DNA from: Sympetrum striolatum
Taxonomy: Eukaryota; Arthropoda; Insecta; Odonata; Libellulidae
Reading direction: 5' to 3'
Assembly (NCBI GenBank): GCA_947579665.1
Contig: OX388343.1
Coordinates: 106,002,023 to 106,066,022 of the forward strand
DNA length: 64,000 nt
Under the pieces are notes generated by a model, which saw nothing but the letters and a program-made list of their open reading frames with translations, was not told the origin of the DNA and did no database searches. Shown here piece after piece: positions 9,691-24,200 of the stretch (positions are counted from its first letter, which is position 1; each line of letters begins with the position of its first letter). Both the position numbers and the translations under genes were made by a program.

Positions 9691-12080
9691 AATTTTTGCT
9701 CAAATAATTCGTTTTTGTTCCTTTTTTTTGTCATATCTCAATAAAATTATCAAAATAAAGGATAAAAAGGAATAAAATTGATATTTTGCTGAAATTAATC
9801 GTATTTGTTGCTTTTTTCGGTCACGTCTTGATAGAAAGAGGAAAATTAAGGAAAAAATTGAAATTTCGCTAGTTTTGTTCGTTTTTGTTGCTTTTTTCGA
9901 TCATTATAGGATAAAATGAGGAAAATTAAGGAAGAAAAAGAGGAAAAAAATTGAAATTTTGCTAATTTTATCTTTTTTATTTCTTATCTCGATAATATCT
10001 CAATAAAATTATCAAAATAAAACAAAGAAAAGAAAAAAAATTGATATTTTGCTTAAATTCACCGTATTTGTTACTTTTTTCGGTCATATCTTGATAAGAT
10101 GAGGAAAATTAAGGAAAAAAATTGGAAAAAATTGAAATTTCGCCGAAATTATTCGTTTTTTTATTTGCTTTTTTCGATAATATCTCGATGAAATGAGGAA
10201 ATTTAAGGAAGAAAAAGAGGAAAAAAATGAAATTTCGCTAAAATGTTTCGCTTTTGTTGCTTTTTTCGATAATATCTAGATTAAATGACAAAAAATTAAG
10301 GAAAAAAAGGAAAACAATTAAATTTTCGCTAAAATTATTCGTTTGTGATGCTTTTTTAGGTCATATCTCGATATTATGAGTAAAATTAAGGGAAAAAAAT
10401 TGAAATTTCGCTAATTTTTTTTGTTTTTGTTGCTTTTTTCAAGCATTATCACATAAAATGTGGAAAATTAAGGAAAAAAATGAGGAAAAAAATGGATATT
10501 TCGCTAAATATATTCGTTTTTGTTGCTTTTTTCGATCATATCTTGATAAAATGAGGAAAATTAAGGAAATAAAAGAGGAAAAAATTGAAATTTTGCTAAA
10601 ATTATCTTTTTTCTTTCTTATCTCGATAATATGTGAATAAAATGAGGAAAATAAAGGAAAACAATGGAATAAATTTAAATATCGCTGAAAGTATTGGTCT
10701 TTGTTGCTTTTTCGATAATATATAGATAAAATGAGGAAAATTAAAGAAAAAAAAGAGGAAAAATAATGAAATTTTGATAAAATGTTTCGTTTTTGTTGCT
10801 TTTTTCGATTATATCAAGATAAAATAATATAAAATTAAATAAAAAAAGAATAAGAATTAAATATAAAATTATTCATTTTTGATGCTTTTTTAGGTCATTT
10901 CTCGATAAAATGAGGACAAAATAGGAAAAAAAGAGGAAAAGAATTGAAATTTCGCTAAAATTATTCTTTTTTGTTGCTTTTTTCCGTCATATCTTGTTGA
11001 AATGAGGAAATTAAGGATGAAAAAGAGGGAAAAAATGAAATTACGCTAAAATCTTTCGTTATTGTTACGTTTTTTGATCATATCCTGATAAAATGAGGGA
11101 AATTTAGGAAAAAAATTTAAATTTCGCTAAACATATTCGTTTTTGTTGCTTTTTTCAATATAATCAAGATAAAATAAGGAAAATAAAGGAAATAAAAGAG
11201 GAAAAAATTATATTTCGCTAAAATTTTTCGCTTTTGTTGCTTTTTTCGACAATATCTAGAAAATTTGACAAAGTATAAGGAAAAAAATTGAAATTTCACT
11301 TAAATAATTCGTTTGTGATGATTTTTTAGGTCATATCTCGAGAAAATGAGGATAAAATAGGAAAAAAAAGAGGAAAAGAATTGAAATTTCGCTATTAATT
11401 TTAGTTTTTGTTGCTTTTTTCGATAATATATCGATAAAATGAGGAAAATTAAAAAAAGAGGAAAAAATTTGAAATTTTGCAAAAATTATTCGTTTTTGTT
11501 TCTTTTTTTTGTCATATCTCGATAAAATGAAGAAAATTAAGGAAGAAAAAGGGGATAAAAATTGAAATTTCATTAAAATTATTAATTTCTGTTACTCTTA
11601 TCGACAGTATCTCGATAAAATTAGGAAAATTGCGAAAAAAAAGAAGAAAAAAATTGAAATTTCGCTAAAATTATTCGTTTTTGTTGCTTTGTTTGTACAT
11701 ATCTTGGTAAAATGAGGAAAATTAAGGAAATAAAAGATAAAAAAAATGAAATTTCGCTAAAATTACCTGTTTTTATTTCTTTTTTCGATAATAACTCGAT
11801 AAAATGAGGAAAATAAGGGAAGAAAAAGAGAAAAAAAATGAAATTTCGCTAAAGCTATTTGTTTTTGTTGCTTTTTTCGATCATATCTTGATAATATGAG
11901 TAAAATTATTGGAAAATAAAGGGAAAAAAATTGAAGTTTCACTAATTTTGTTCGTTTTTGTTGCTTTTTTCGATTATATCTAGATAAAATAATAAAAAAA
12001 TAAATAAAAAAAGAATAAGAATTAAATATAAAATTATTCATTTTTGATGCTTTTTTAGGTAATTTCTCGATAAAATGAGG
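8558..12080 (+). repeat. 3.52-kb higher-order repeat, copy 1
   Basis: Landmarks across this block recur 3520-3523 bp downstream: ATCACTATAA at 8591 and 12114, a monomer starting at 10458 and 13979, another at 11763 and 15283. Differences I noticed are single-base changes and changes in A-run length. The unit begins inside the 553-bp hexamer region and ends at a distinctive pair of A-rich monomers near 11990-12070. Unit boundaries are approximate to a few tens of bases. No gene is present. Confidence 0.88.
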
Positions 12081-15000
12081 AAAATTAAGGAAAAAGAGAA
12101 AATAAATTGAAATATCACTATAATTATTCGTTTTTGCTGCTTTTTACGATAATATTCTCGATAAAATGAGGAAAATTAAGGAAAAAGAGAAAATAAATTG
12201 GAATTTCACTATGATTATTCGTTTTTGTTGCTTTTATCGATAATATCTTGATAATATGAGGAAAATTAAGGAAAAAAAGTGGAAATAAAACTGAAATTTC
12301 ACCATAATTATTCGTTTTTGCTGCATTTTTCGATCATATCTTGATAATATGAGGAAAATTAAGGAAAAAGAGAGGAAATAAATTGAAATTTGGCTAAAAT
12401 TATTCGTTTTGTTGCTTTTTTCGATAAATTCTTGGTAAAAAGAGGAAAATTAAGGAAAAAAATGGAGGACATAATTTGAAATTTCGCTTAAATTACTCGT
12501 TTTGTTGCTTTTTTCGATAATTTCTCAGTAAAATGAGCAAAAATGAGGAATAATAAGAGGAAATAAAAATGGAATTTCGTTAAAATTATTCGTTTTTGCT
12601 GCTTTTTTCGATGATATCTTGATAATATGAGGAAAATTAAGGAAAAAAGTAGGAAATAAATTGAAATATCACTATAATTATTCGTTTTTGCTGCTTTTTA
12701 CGATAATATTCTCGATAAAATGAGGAAAATTAAGGAAAAAAAGAGAAAATATATTGAAATTTCACTATGATTATTCGTTTTTGTTGCTTTTTTCGATAAT
12801 ATCTTGATAATACGAGGAAAATTAAGGAAAAAAAGAGGAAATAAAATTGAAATTTCACTATAATTATTCGTTTTTGCTGCTTTTTACGATAATATTCTCG
12901 ATAAAATGAGTAAAATTATGGAAAAAGAGAGGAAATAAATTGGAATTTCGCTAAAATTACTCGTTTTGTTGCTTTTTTCGATAATTTCTCAGTAAAATGA
13001 GCAAAAATGAGGAAAAAAGGAGGATATAAATTGAAATTTCGCTAAAATTATTCGTTTTTGTTGCTTTTTCGTACGTACTCGATAGAATGAGGAAAATTAA
13101 GCAAAACAATAAGGAGATAAAGTTCAATTTTTGCAAGAATTATTCGTTTTTGTTGCTTTTTTCGATAATGTATCGATAAAATGAGGAAAATTTAGAAAAA
13201 AAAGAAATAAATCGAATTTTTGCTCAAATAATTCGTTTTTGTTCCTTTTTTTTGTCATATCTCAATAAAATTATCAAAATAAAGGATAAAAAGGAATAAA
13301 ATTGATATTTTGCTGAAATAAATCGTATTTGTTGCTTTTTTCGGTCACGTCTTGATAGAAAGAGGAAAATTAAGGAAAAAATTGAAATTTCGCTAGTTTT
13401 GTTCGTTTTTGTTGCTTTTTTCGATCATTATAGGATAAAATGAGGAAAATTAAGGAAGAAAAAGAGGAAAAAAATTGAAATTTTGCTAATTTTATCTTTT
13501 TTATTTCTTATCTCGATAATATCTCAATAAAATTATCAAAATAAAACAAAGAAAAGAAAAAAATTGATATTTTGCTTAAATTCACCGTATTTGTTACTTT
13601 TTTCGGTCATATCTTGATAAGATGAGGAAAATTAAGGAAAAAATTGGAAAAAATTGAAATTTCGCCGAAATTATTCGTTTTTTTATTTGCTTTTTTCGAT
13701 AATATCTCGATGAAATGAGGAAATTTAAGGAAGAAAAAGAGGAAAAAATGAAATTTCGCTAAAATGTTTCGCTTTTGTTGCTTTTTTCGATAATATCTAG
13801 ATTAAATGACAAAAAATTAAGGAAAAAAAGGAAAACAATTAAATTTTCGCTAAAATTATTCGTTTGTGATGCTTTTTTAGGTCATATCTCGATATTATGA
13901 GTAAAATTAAGGGAAAAAAATTGAAATTTCGCTAATTTTTTTTGTTTTTGTTGCTTTTTTCAAGCATTATCACATAAAATGTGGAAAATTAAGGAAAAAA
14001 ATGAGGAAAAAAATGGATATTTCGCTAAATATATTCGTTTTTGTTGCTTTTTTCGATCATATCTTGATAAAATGAGGAAAATTAAGGAAATAAAAGAGGA
14101 AAAAATTGAAATTTTGCTAAAATTATCTTTTTTCTTTCTTATCTCGATAATATGTGAATAAAATGAGGAAAATAAAGGAAAACAATGGAATAAATTTAAA
14201 TATCGCTGAAAGTATTGGTCTTTGTTGCTTTTTCGATAATATATAGATAAAATGAGGAAAATTAAAGAAAAAAAAGAGGAAAAATAATGAAATTTTGATA
14301 AAATGTTTCGTTTTTGTTGCTTTTTTCGATTATATCAAGATAAAATAATATAAAATTAAATAAAAAAAGAATAAGAATTAAATATAAAATTATTCATTTT
14401 TGATGCTTTTTTAGGTCATTTCTCGATAAAATGAGGACAAAATAGGAAAAAAAGAGGAAAAGAATTGAAATTTCGCTAAAATTATTCTTTTTTGTTGCTT
14501 TTTTCCGTCATATCTTGTTGAAATGAGGAAATTAAGGATGAAAAAGAGGGAAAAAATGAAATTACGCTAAAATCTTTCGTTATTGTTGCGTTTTTTGATC
14601 ATATCCTGATAAAATGAGGGAAATTTAGGAAAAAAATTTAAATTTCGCTAAACATATTCGTTTTTGTTGCTTTTTTCAATATAATCAAGATAAAATAAGG
14701 AAAATAAAGGAAATAAAAGAGGAAAAAATTATATTTCGCTAAAATTTTTCGCTTTTGTTGCTTTTTTCGACAATATCTAGAAAATTTGACAAAGTATAAG
14801 GAAAAAAATTGAAATTTCACTTAAATAATTCGTTTGTGATGATTTTTTAGGTCATATCTCGAGAAAATGAGGATAAAATAGGAAAAAAAAGAGGAAAAGA
14901 ATTGAAATTTCGCTATTAATTTTAGTTTTTGTTGCTTTTTTCGATAATATATCGATAAAATGAGGAAAATTAAAAAAGAGGAAAAAATTTGAAATTTTGC

Positions 15001-15600
15001 AAAAATTATTCGTTTTTGTTTCTTTTTTTTGTCATATCTCGATAAAATGAAGAAAATTAAGGAAGAAAAAGGGGATAAAAATTGAAATTTCATTAAAATT
15101 ATTAATTTCTGTTACTCTTATCGACAGTATCTCGATAAAATTAGGAAAATTGCGAAAAAAAAGAAGAAAAAAATTGAAATTTCGCTAAAATTATTCGTTT
15201 TTGTTGCTTTGTTTGTACATATCTTGGTAAAATGAGGAAAATTAAGGAAATAAAAGATAAAAAAAATGAAATTTCGCTAAAATTACCTGTTTTTATTTCT
15301 TTTTTCGATAATAACTCGATAAAATGAGGAAAATAAGGGAAGAAAAAGAGAAAAAAAATGAAATTTCGCTAAAGCTATTTGTTTTTGTTGCTTTTTTCGA
15401 TCATATCTTGATAATATGAGTAAAATTATTGGAAAATAAAGGGAAAAAAATTGAAGTTTCACTAATTTTGTTCGTTTTTGTTGCTTTTTTCGATTATATC
15501 TAGATAAAATAATAAAAAAATAAATAAAAAAAGAATAAGAATTAAATATAAAATTATTCATTTTTGATGCTTTTTTAGGTAATTTCTCGATAAAATGAGG
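12081..15600 (+). repeat. 3.52-kb higher-order repeat, copy 2
   Basis: Tandem copy of 8558-12080, colinear throughout with few visible differences. One is that the monomer at about 12880 carries the TTTTTACGATAATATTCTCG form where copy 1 has TTTTTTCGATCATATCTTG. At about 15594 the sequence stops following a third copy and instead re-joins the pattern seen at about 14430. Confidence 0.88.
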
Positions 15601-18160
15601 AAAAAATAGGAAAAAAAGAGGAAAAGAATTGAAATTTCGCTAAAATTATTCTTTTTTGTTGCTTTTTTCCGTCATATCTTGTTGAAATGAGGAAATTAAG
15701 GATGAAAAAGAGGGAAAAAATGAAATTACGCTAAAATCTTTCGTTATTGTTGCGTTTTTTGATCATATCCTGATAAAATGAGGGAAATTTAGGAAAAAAA
15801 TTTAAATTTCGCTAAACATATTCGTTTTTGTTGCTTTTTTCAATATAATCAAGATAAAATAAGGAAAATAAAGGAAATAAAAGAGGAAAAAATTATATTT
15901 CGCTAAAATTTTTCGCTTTTGTTGCTTTTTTCGATAATATCTAGAAAATTTGACAAAGTATAAGGAAAAAAATTGAAATTTCACTTAAATTATTCGTTTG
16001 TGATGATTTTTTAGGTCATATCTCGAGAAAATGAGGATAAAATAGGAAAAAAAAGAGGAAAAGAATTGAAATTTCGCTATTAATTTTAGTTTTTGTTGCT
16101 TTTTTCGATAATATATCGATTAAATGAGGAAAATTAAAAAAAGAGGAAAAAATTTGAAATTTTGCAAAAATTATTCGTTTTTGTTACTTTTTTTTGTCAT
16201 ATCTCGATAAAATGAAGAAAATTAAGGAAGAGAAAGGGGATAAAAATTGAAATTTCATTAAAATTATTAATTTCTGTTACTCTTATCGACAGTATCTCGA
16301 TAAAATTAGGAAAATTGCGAAATAAAAGAAGAAAAAAATTGAAATTTCGCTAAAATTATTCGTTTTTGTTGCGTTTTTCGATAATATCTTGATAAAATGA
16401 GCACGATTAAGGAAAAAAGTGAGAAAAAACATTGAAATTTCGCTAAAATTATTCGTTTTTGTTGCTTTGTTTGTACATATCTTGGTAAAATGAGGAAAAT
16501 TAAGGAAATAAAAGAGAAAAAAAATGAAATTCCGCTAAAATTACCTGTTTTTATTTGTTTTTTCGATAATAACTCGATAAAATGAGGAAAATAAGGGAAG
16601 AAAAAGAGAAAAAAAATGAAATTTCGCTAAAGCTATTTGTTTTTGTTGCATTTTTCGATCATATCTTGATAATATGAGTAAAATTATTGGAAAATAAAGG
16701 GAAAAAAATTGAAGTTTCACTAATTTTGTTCGTTTTTGTTGCTTTCTTCGATCATTATTAAAGAAAATGAGGAAAATTAAGGAAGAAAAAGAGGAAAAAA
16801 ATTGAAATTTTGCTAAAAATATTCGTTTTTGTTGCTTTATTCGATCATATCTCGATAAAATGGGGAAAATTAAGGAAATAAAAAAGGAAAAAAAATGAAA
16901 TTTTGCTAAAATTTTTCGTTTTTGTTGCTTTTTTCAATATAATCTCGATAAAATAAGGAAAATAAAGGAAATAAAAGAGGAAAAAAATTGAAATGTAGCT
17001 AAATTATCTTTTTTGTTTCTTATCTCGATAGTATCTCAATAAAATTATCAAAATAAAGGAATAAAATTTATATTTTGCTAAAATTCATCATATTTGTTGC
17101 TTTTTTCGGTCACATCTTGATAAGAAGAGGAAAATTAAGGAAAAAAATTTGAAAAAATTTGAAATTTCGCTTTAATTATTCGTTTTTTGTTGCTTTTTTC
17201 GATAATATCTCGATAAAATGAAAAAATTAAGGAAAAAAGGAAAAAAATTGAAATTCCGCTAAAATTATTCGTTTGTGATGCTTTTTTAGGTCATATCTCG
17301 ATAAAATGAGCAAGATTAAGGAAAAAAAAGAGGAAAAACATTGAAATCTTGCTAAAATTATTCGTTTTTGTTGCTTTTTTAACACATATCTTGGTAAAAT
17401 GAGGAAAATTAAGGTAATAAAAGAGAAACAAAACTGAAATTACGCTAAAGCTATTCGTTTTTGTTGCTTTTTTCGATCATATCTCGATAATATGAGTAAA
17501 ATTATTGGAAAAATGAAGGAAAAATGAAATAAAATGAGGAAAATAAAGGAAAACAATGGAAAAAATTTGAAATTTCGCTGAAATTATTGGTTTTTGTTGC
17601 TTTTTCGATAATATATAGATAAAATGAGGAAATTTAAGGAAAAAAGAGGAAACAAAATGAAATTTTGATTAAATGTTTCGCTTTTGTTGCTTTTTTCGAT
17701 AATATCAAGATAAAATAATAAAAAATTAAATAAAAAAGAGGAAGAATTAAATATAAAATTATTCGTTTTCGATGCTTTTTAGGTCATTTCTCGATAAAAT
17801 GAGGAAAAATTAGGAAAAAAAGCTGAAAAGAATTGAAATTTCGCTAAAATTATTCTTTTTTGTTGCTTTTTTCCGTCATATCTTGTTGAAATGAGGAAAT
17901 TAAGGATGAAAAAGAGGGAAAAAATGAAATTTCGCTAAAGCTATTTGTTTTTGTTGCTTTTTTCGATCATATCTTGATAATATGAGTAAAATTATTGGAA
18001 AATAAAGGGAAAAAATTGAAGTTTCACTAATTTTGTTCGTTTTTGTTGCTTTTTTCGATTATATCTAGATAAAATAATAAAAAATTAAATAAAAAAAGAA
18101 TAAGAATTAAATATAAAATTATTCATTTTTGATGCTTTTTTAGGTCATTTCTCGATAAAA
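15594..18160 (+). repeat. About 2.57-kb higher-order repeat, copy 1
   Basis: 15594-16740 repeats 14430-15590 with an offset of 1164 bp plus one inserted monomer near 16370-16440. The whole block then recurs at an offset of 2563-2573 bp: a monomer at 15802 matches 18367, CATTATTAAAGAAAATGAGG near 16752 matches one near 19325, and AAATTCATCA at 17091 matches 19654. This corresponds to about 28 monomers. No gene is present. Confidence 0.82.
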
Positions 18161-21100
18161 TGAAGAAAAAATAGGAAAAAAAGAGGAAAAGAATTGAAAT
18201 TTCGCTAAAATTATTCTTTTTTGTTGCTTTTTTCCGTCATATCTTGTTGAAATGAGGAAATTAAGGATGAAAAAGAGGGAAAAAATGAAATTACGCTAAA
18301 ATCTTTTGTTATTGTTGCGTTTTTTGATCATATCCTGATAAAATGAGGGAAATTTAGGAAAAAAATTTAAATTTCGCTAAACATATTCGTTTTTGTTGCT
18401 TTTGCTTTTTTCAATATAATCAAGATAAAATAAGGAAAATAAAGGAAATAAAAGAGGAAAAAATTATATTTCGCTAAAATTTTTCGCTTTTGTTGCTTTT
18501 TTCGATAATATCTAGAAAATTTGACAAAGTATAAGGAAAAAAATTGAAATTTCACTTAAATTATTCGTTTGTGATGATTTTTTAGGTCATATCTCGAGAA
18601 AATGAGGATAAAATAGGAAAAAAAAGAGGAAAAGAATTGAAATTTCGCTATTAATTTTAGTTTTTGTTGCTTTTTTCGATAATATATCGATTAAATGAGG
18701 AAAATTAGAAAAAGATGAAAAAATTTGAAATTTTGCAAAAATTATTCGTTTTTGTTACTTTTTTTTTGTCATATCTCGATAAAATGAAGAAAATTAAGGA
18801 AGAGAAAGGGGATAAAAATTGAAATTTCATTAAAATTATTAATTTCTGTTACTCTTATCGACAGTATCTCGATAAAATTTGGAAAATTGCGAAAAAAAAA
18901 GAAGAAAAAAATTGAAATTTTGCTAAAATTATTCGTTTTTGTTGCGTTTTTCGATAATATCTTGATAAAATGAGTAAGATTAAGGAAAAAAATGAGGAAA
19001 AACATTGAAGTTTCGCTAAAATTATTCGTTTTTGTTGCTTTGTTTGTACATATCTTGGTAAAATGAGGAAAATTATGGAAATAAAAGAGAAAAAAAATGA
19101 AATTTCGCTAAAATTACCTGTTTTTATTTCTTTTTTCGATAATAACTCGATAAAATGAGGAAAATAAGGGAAGAAAAAGAGAAAAAAAATGAAATTTCGC
19201 TAAAGCTATTTGTTTTTGTTGCTTTTTTCGATCATATCTTGATAATATGAGTAAAATTATTGGAAAATAAAGGGAAAAAAATTGAAGTTTCGCTAATTTT
19301 GTTCGTTTTTGTTGCTTTTTTCGATCATTATTAAAGAAAATGAGGAAAATTAAGGAAGAAAAAGAGGAAAAAAATTGAAATTTTGCTAAAAATATTCGTT
19401 TTTGTTGCTTTTTTCAATATAATCTCGATAAAATAAGGAAAATAAAGGAAATAAAAGAGGAAAAAAAATGAAATTTTGCTAAAATTATTCGTTTTTGTTG
19501 CTTTTTTCAATATAATCTCGATAAAATAAGGAAAATAAAGGAAATAAAAGAGGAAAAAAATTGAAATGTAGCTAAATTATCTTTTTTGTTTCTTATCTCG
19601 ATAATATCTCAATAAAATTATCAAAATAAAGGAATAAAATTTATATTTTGCTAAAATTCATCATATTTGTTGCTTTTTTCGGTCACATCTTGATAAGAAG
19701 AGGAAAATTAAGGAAAAAAATTTGAAAAAATTTGAAATTTTGCTTTAATTATTCGTTTTTTGTTGCTTTTTTCGATAATATCTCGATAAAATGAAAAAAT
19801 TAAGGAAAAAAGGAAAAAAATTGAAATTCCGCTAAAATTATTCGTTTGTGATGCTTTTTTAGGTCATATCTCGATAATATGAGTAAAATAAAGGGAAAAA
19901 AATTGAAATTTCGCTAATGTTTTTAGTTTTTGTTGCTTTTTTCGATCATTATCACATAAAATGTGGAAAATTAAGGAAAAAATGAGGAAAAAAATGTATA
20001 TTTCGCTAAAAATATCGTTTTTGTTGCTTTATTCGATCATATCTTGATAAAATGAGGAAAATAAAGGAAATAAAAGAGGAAAAAAATTGAAATTTTGCTA
20101 AAATTATCTTTTTTCTTTCTTATCTCGATAATATCTGAATAAAATGAGGAAAATAAAGGAAAACAATGGAAAAAATTTGAAATTTCGCTGAAATTATTGT
20201 TTTTTGTTGCTGTTTCGATAATATATAGATAAAATGAGGAAAATAAAGGAAATAAAAGAGGAAAAAAAATTGAAATTTAGCTAAAATAATCTTCTTTGTT
20301 TCTTATCTCGATAATATCTTAATAAAATTATCAAAAAAAAGGATAAAAAGGAATAAAATTGATATTTTGCTAAAATTCATCGTATTTGTTGCTTTTTTCG
20401 GTCACATCTTGATAAGAAGAGGAAAATTAAGGAAAAAATTTGAAAAAATTTGAAATTTCGCTTAAATAATTAGTTTTATTTTTGCTTTTTTCGATAATAT
20501 CTCGATAAAATGAAAAAATAAGGAAAAAAAAGAGGAAAAAAATTGAAATTTTGCTAAAATTTTTTGTTTTTGTTGCTCTTTTCGATAATATCTCGATAAA
20601 ATGAGCAAGATTAAGGAAAAAAAAGAGGAAAAACATTGAAATCTTGCTAAAATTATTCGTTTTTGTTGCTTTTTTAACACATATCTTGGTAAAATGAGGA
20701 AAATTAAGGAAATAAAAGAGAAACAAAACTGAAATTACGCTAAAGCTATTCGTTTTTGTTGCTTTTTTCGATCATATCTCGATAATATGAGTAAAATTAT
20801 TGGAAAAATGAAGGAAAAATGAAATAAAATGAGGAAAATAAAGGAAAACAATGGAAAAAATTTGAAATTTCGCTGAAATTATTGGTTTTTGTTGCTTTTT
20901 CGATAATATATAGATAAAATGAGGAAAATTAAGGAAAAAAGAGGAAACAAAATGAAATTTTGATTAAATGTTTCGCTTTTGTTGCTTTTTTCGATAATAT
21001 CAAGATAAAATAATAAAAAATTAAATAAAAAAGAGGAAGAATTAAATATAAAATTATTCGTTTTCGATGCTTTTTAGGTCATTTCTCGATAAAATGAGGA

Positions 21101-21240
21101 AAAATTAGGAAAAAAAGCTGAAAAGAATTGAAATTTCGCTAAAATTATTCTTTTTTGTTGCTTTTTTCCGTCATATCTTGTTTAAATGAGGAAATTAAGG
21201 ATGAAAAAGAGGGAAAAAATGAAATTTCGCTAAAATCTTT
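18161..21240 (+). repeat. About 2.57-kb higher-order repeat, copy 2 with expansion
   Basis: This block follows 15594-18160 as far as about 19.8 kb. Later landmarks are displaced by 3295 bp instead of about 2570 (a TTGAAATCTTGCTAAAATT monomer and an AGGAAATTAAGGATG monomer at 17893 and 21188). About 730 bp, or eight monomers, has therefore been gained in this copy, between roughly 19.8 and 20.6 kb. Near 18400 a TTGC-TTTTGC duplication adds 6 bp. Confidence 0.8.
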
Positions 21241-24200
21241 CGTTTTTGTTGCGTTTTTTGATCATATCCTTATAAAATGAGGGAAATTTAGGAAAAAAAT
21301 TGAAATTTTGCTAAAATTATTCGTTTTTGTTGCTTTTTTCAATATAATCTCGATAAATTAAGGAAAATAAAGGAATTAAAATAGGAAAAAAATTGAAATT
21401 TTGCTAATGTTACCTTTTTTGTTTCTTATCTCGATTATATCTCAACAAAATTATCAAAATAAAGGATAAAAAGGAATAAAATTGATATTTTGCTTAAATT
21501 CACCGTATTTGTTACTTTTTCGGTCATATCTTGATAAGATGAGGAAAACTAAGGAAAAAAATTGGAAAAAATTTGAAATTTCGCCTAAATTATTCTTTTT
21601 TATTTGCTTTTTTCGATAATATCTCGATAAAATGAGGAAAATTAAGGAAGAAAAAGAGGAAAAAAATGAAATTTCGCTTAAATTTTTCGCTTTTGTTGCT
21701 TTTTTCGATAATATCTAGATAAAATGACAAACATTTAAGGAAAAAAATTAAAATTTCGCTAAAATTATTCGTTCGTGATTCTTTTTTAGGTCATATCTCG
21801 ATAAAATGAGTAAAATTAAGGGAAAAAAATTGTAATTTCGCTAATTTTTTAAGTTTATGTTGCTTTTTTCGATCATTATTACATTAAATGTGGAAAATTA
21901 AGGAAAAAAATGAGAAAAAAGGATATTTCGCTAAAAATATTCGTTTTTGTTGCTTTATTCGATCATATCTTGTTAAAATGAGGAAAATTAAGGAAATAAA
22001 AGAGGAAAAAAATTGAAATTTTGTTAAAATTATCTTTTTTCTTTCTTATCTCGATAATATCTGAATAAAATGAGGAAAATAAAGGAAAACAATGGAAAAA
22101 ATTTGAAATTTCCTGAAATTATTGGTTTTTGTTGCTGTTTCGATAATATATAGATAAAATGAGGAAAATAAAGGAAATAAAAGAGGAAAAAAAATTGAAA
22201 TTTAGCTATAATAATCTTCTTTGTTTCTTATCTCGATAATATCTTAATAAAATTATCAAAATAAAGGATAAAAAGGAATAAAATTGATATTTTGCTAAAA
22301 TTCATCGTATTTGTTGCTTTTTTCGGTCACATCTTGATAAGAAGAGGAAAATTAAGGAAAAAATTTGAAAAAATTTGAAATTTCGCTTAAATAATTATTT
22401 TTTTTTGCTTTTTTCGATAATATCTCGATAAAATGAAAAAATAAGGAAAAAAAAGAGGAAAAAAATTGAAATTTCATAAAAATTATTCGTTTTTTGGTTT
22501 TTTCAATAATATATCGATAAAATGCGGAAAATTAAGGAATAAAGAGGAAAAAAATTGAGATTTTGCTAAAATTTTTCGTTTTTGTTGCTTTTTTCGATAA
22601 TATCTCAATAAAATGAGCAAGATTAAGGAAAAAAAAGAGGAAAAACATTGAAATCTTGCTAAAATTATTCGTTTTTGTTGCTTTTTTAACACATATCTTG
22701 GTAAAATGAGGAAAATTAAGTAAATAAAAGAGAAAAAAACTGAAATTACGCTAAAGCTATTCGTTTTTGTTGCTTTTTTCGATCATATCTCGATAATATG
22801 AGTAATATTATTGGAAAATAAGGGGAAAAAAATTGAAGTTTCACTAATTTTGTTCGTTTTTGTTGCTTTATTCGATCATATCTCGATAGAACGAGGAAAA
22901 TTAACGAAAAAAAGAGGAAAAAAATTGAAATTTTGCTAAAATTATTCGTTTTTCTTGCTTTTTTCAATATAATCTCGATAAAATAAGGAAAATAAAGGAA
23001 ATAAAAGAGGAAAAAAAGTGAAATTTATCTAAAATTATTTTTTTGTTTCTTATCTTGATAATATCTCAATAAAATTATCAAAATAAAGGATAAAAAGGAA
23101 TAAAATTGATATTTTGCTTAAATTCATCGTATTTGTTGCTTTTTTCGGTCACATCTTGAAAAAAAGACTAAAATTAAGGAAAAAAATTGAAATTTCGCTA
23201 GTTTTGTTCGTTTTTGTTCCTTTTTTCGATCATTATTGGATAAAATGAGGAAAATTAAGGAAGAAAAAGAGGAAAAAAATTGAAATGTTGCTAATATTAC
23301 CTTTTTTGTTTCTTATCTCGATAATATCTCAATAAAATTATCAAAATAAAGGATAAAAAGGAATAAAATTGATATTTTACTTAAATTCACCGTATTTGTT
23401 ACTTTTTTCGGTCATATCTTGATAAGATGAGGAAAATTAAGGAAAAAAATTGGAAAAAATTTGAAATTTCGCCTAAATTATTCTTTTTTATTTGCTTTTT
23501 TCGATAATATCTCGATAAAATGAGGAAAATTAAGGAAGAAAAAGGGGAAAAAAATTAAATTTCGCTTTAATTTTTCGCTTTTGTTGCTTTTTTCGATAAT
23601 ATCTAGATAAAATGACAAACATTTAAGGAAAAAAATTAAAATTTCGCTAAAATTATTCGTTCGTGATGCTTTTTTAGGTCATATCTCGATAAAATGAGTA
23701 AAATTAAGGGAAAAAAATTGTAATTTCGCTAATTTTTTAAGTTTATGTTGCTTTTTTCGATCATTATTACATTAGATGTGGAAAATTAAGGAAAAAAATG
23801 AGAAAAAAAGGATATTTCGCTAAAAATATTCGTTTTTGTTGCTTTATTCGATCATATCTTGATAAAATGAGGAAAATTAAGGAAATAAAAGAGGAAAAAA
23901 ATTGAAATTTTGTTAAAATTATCTTTTTTCTTTCTTATCTCGATAATATCTGAATAAAATGAGGAAAATAAAGGAAAACAATGGAAAAAATTTGAAATTT
24001 CCTGAAATTATTGGTTTTTGTTGCTGTTTCGATAATATATAGATAAAATGAGGAAAATAAAGGAAATAAAAGAGGAAAAAAAATTGAAATTTAGCTAAAA
24101 TAATCTTCTTTGTTTCTTATCTCGATAATATCTTAATAAAATTATCAAAATAAAGGATAAAAAGGAATAAAATTGATATTTTGCTTAAATTCATCGTATT

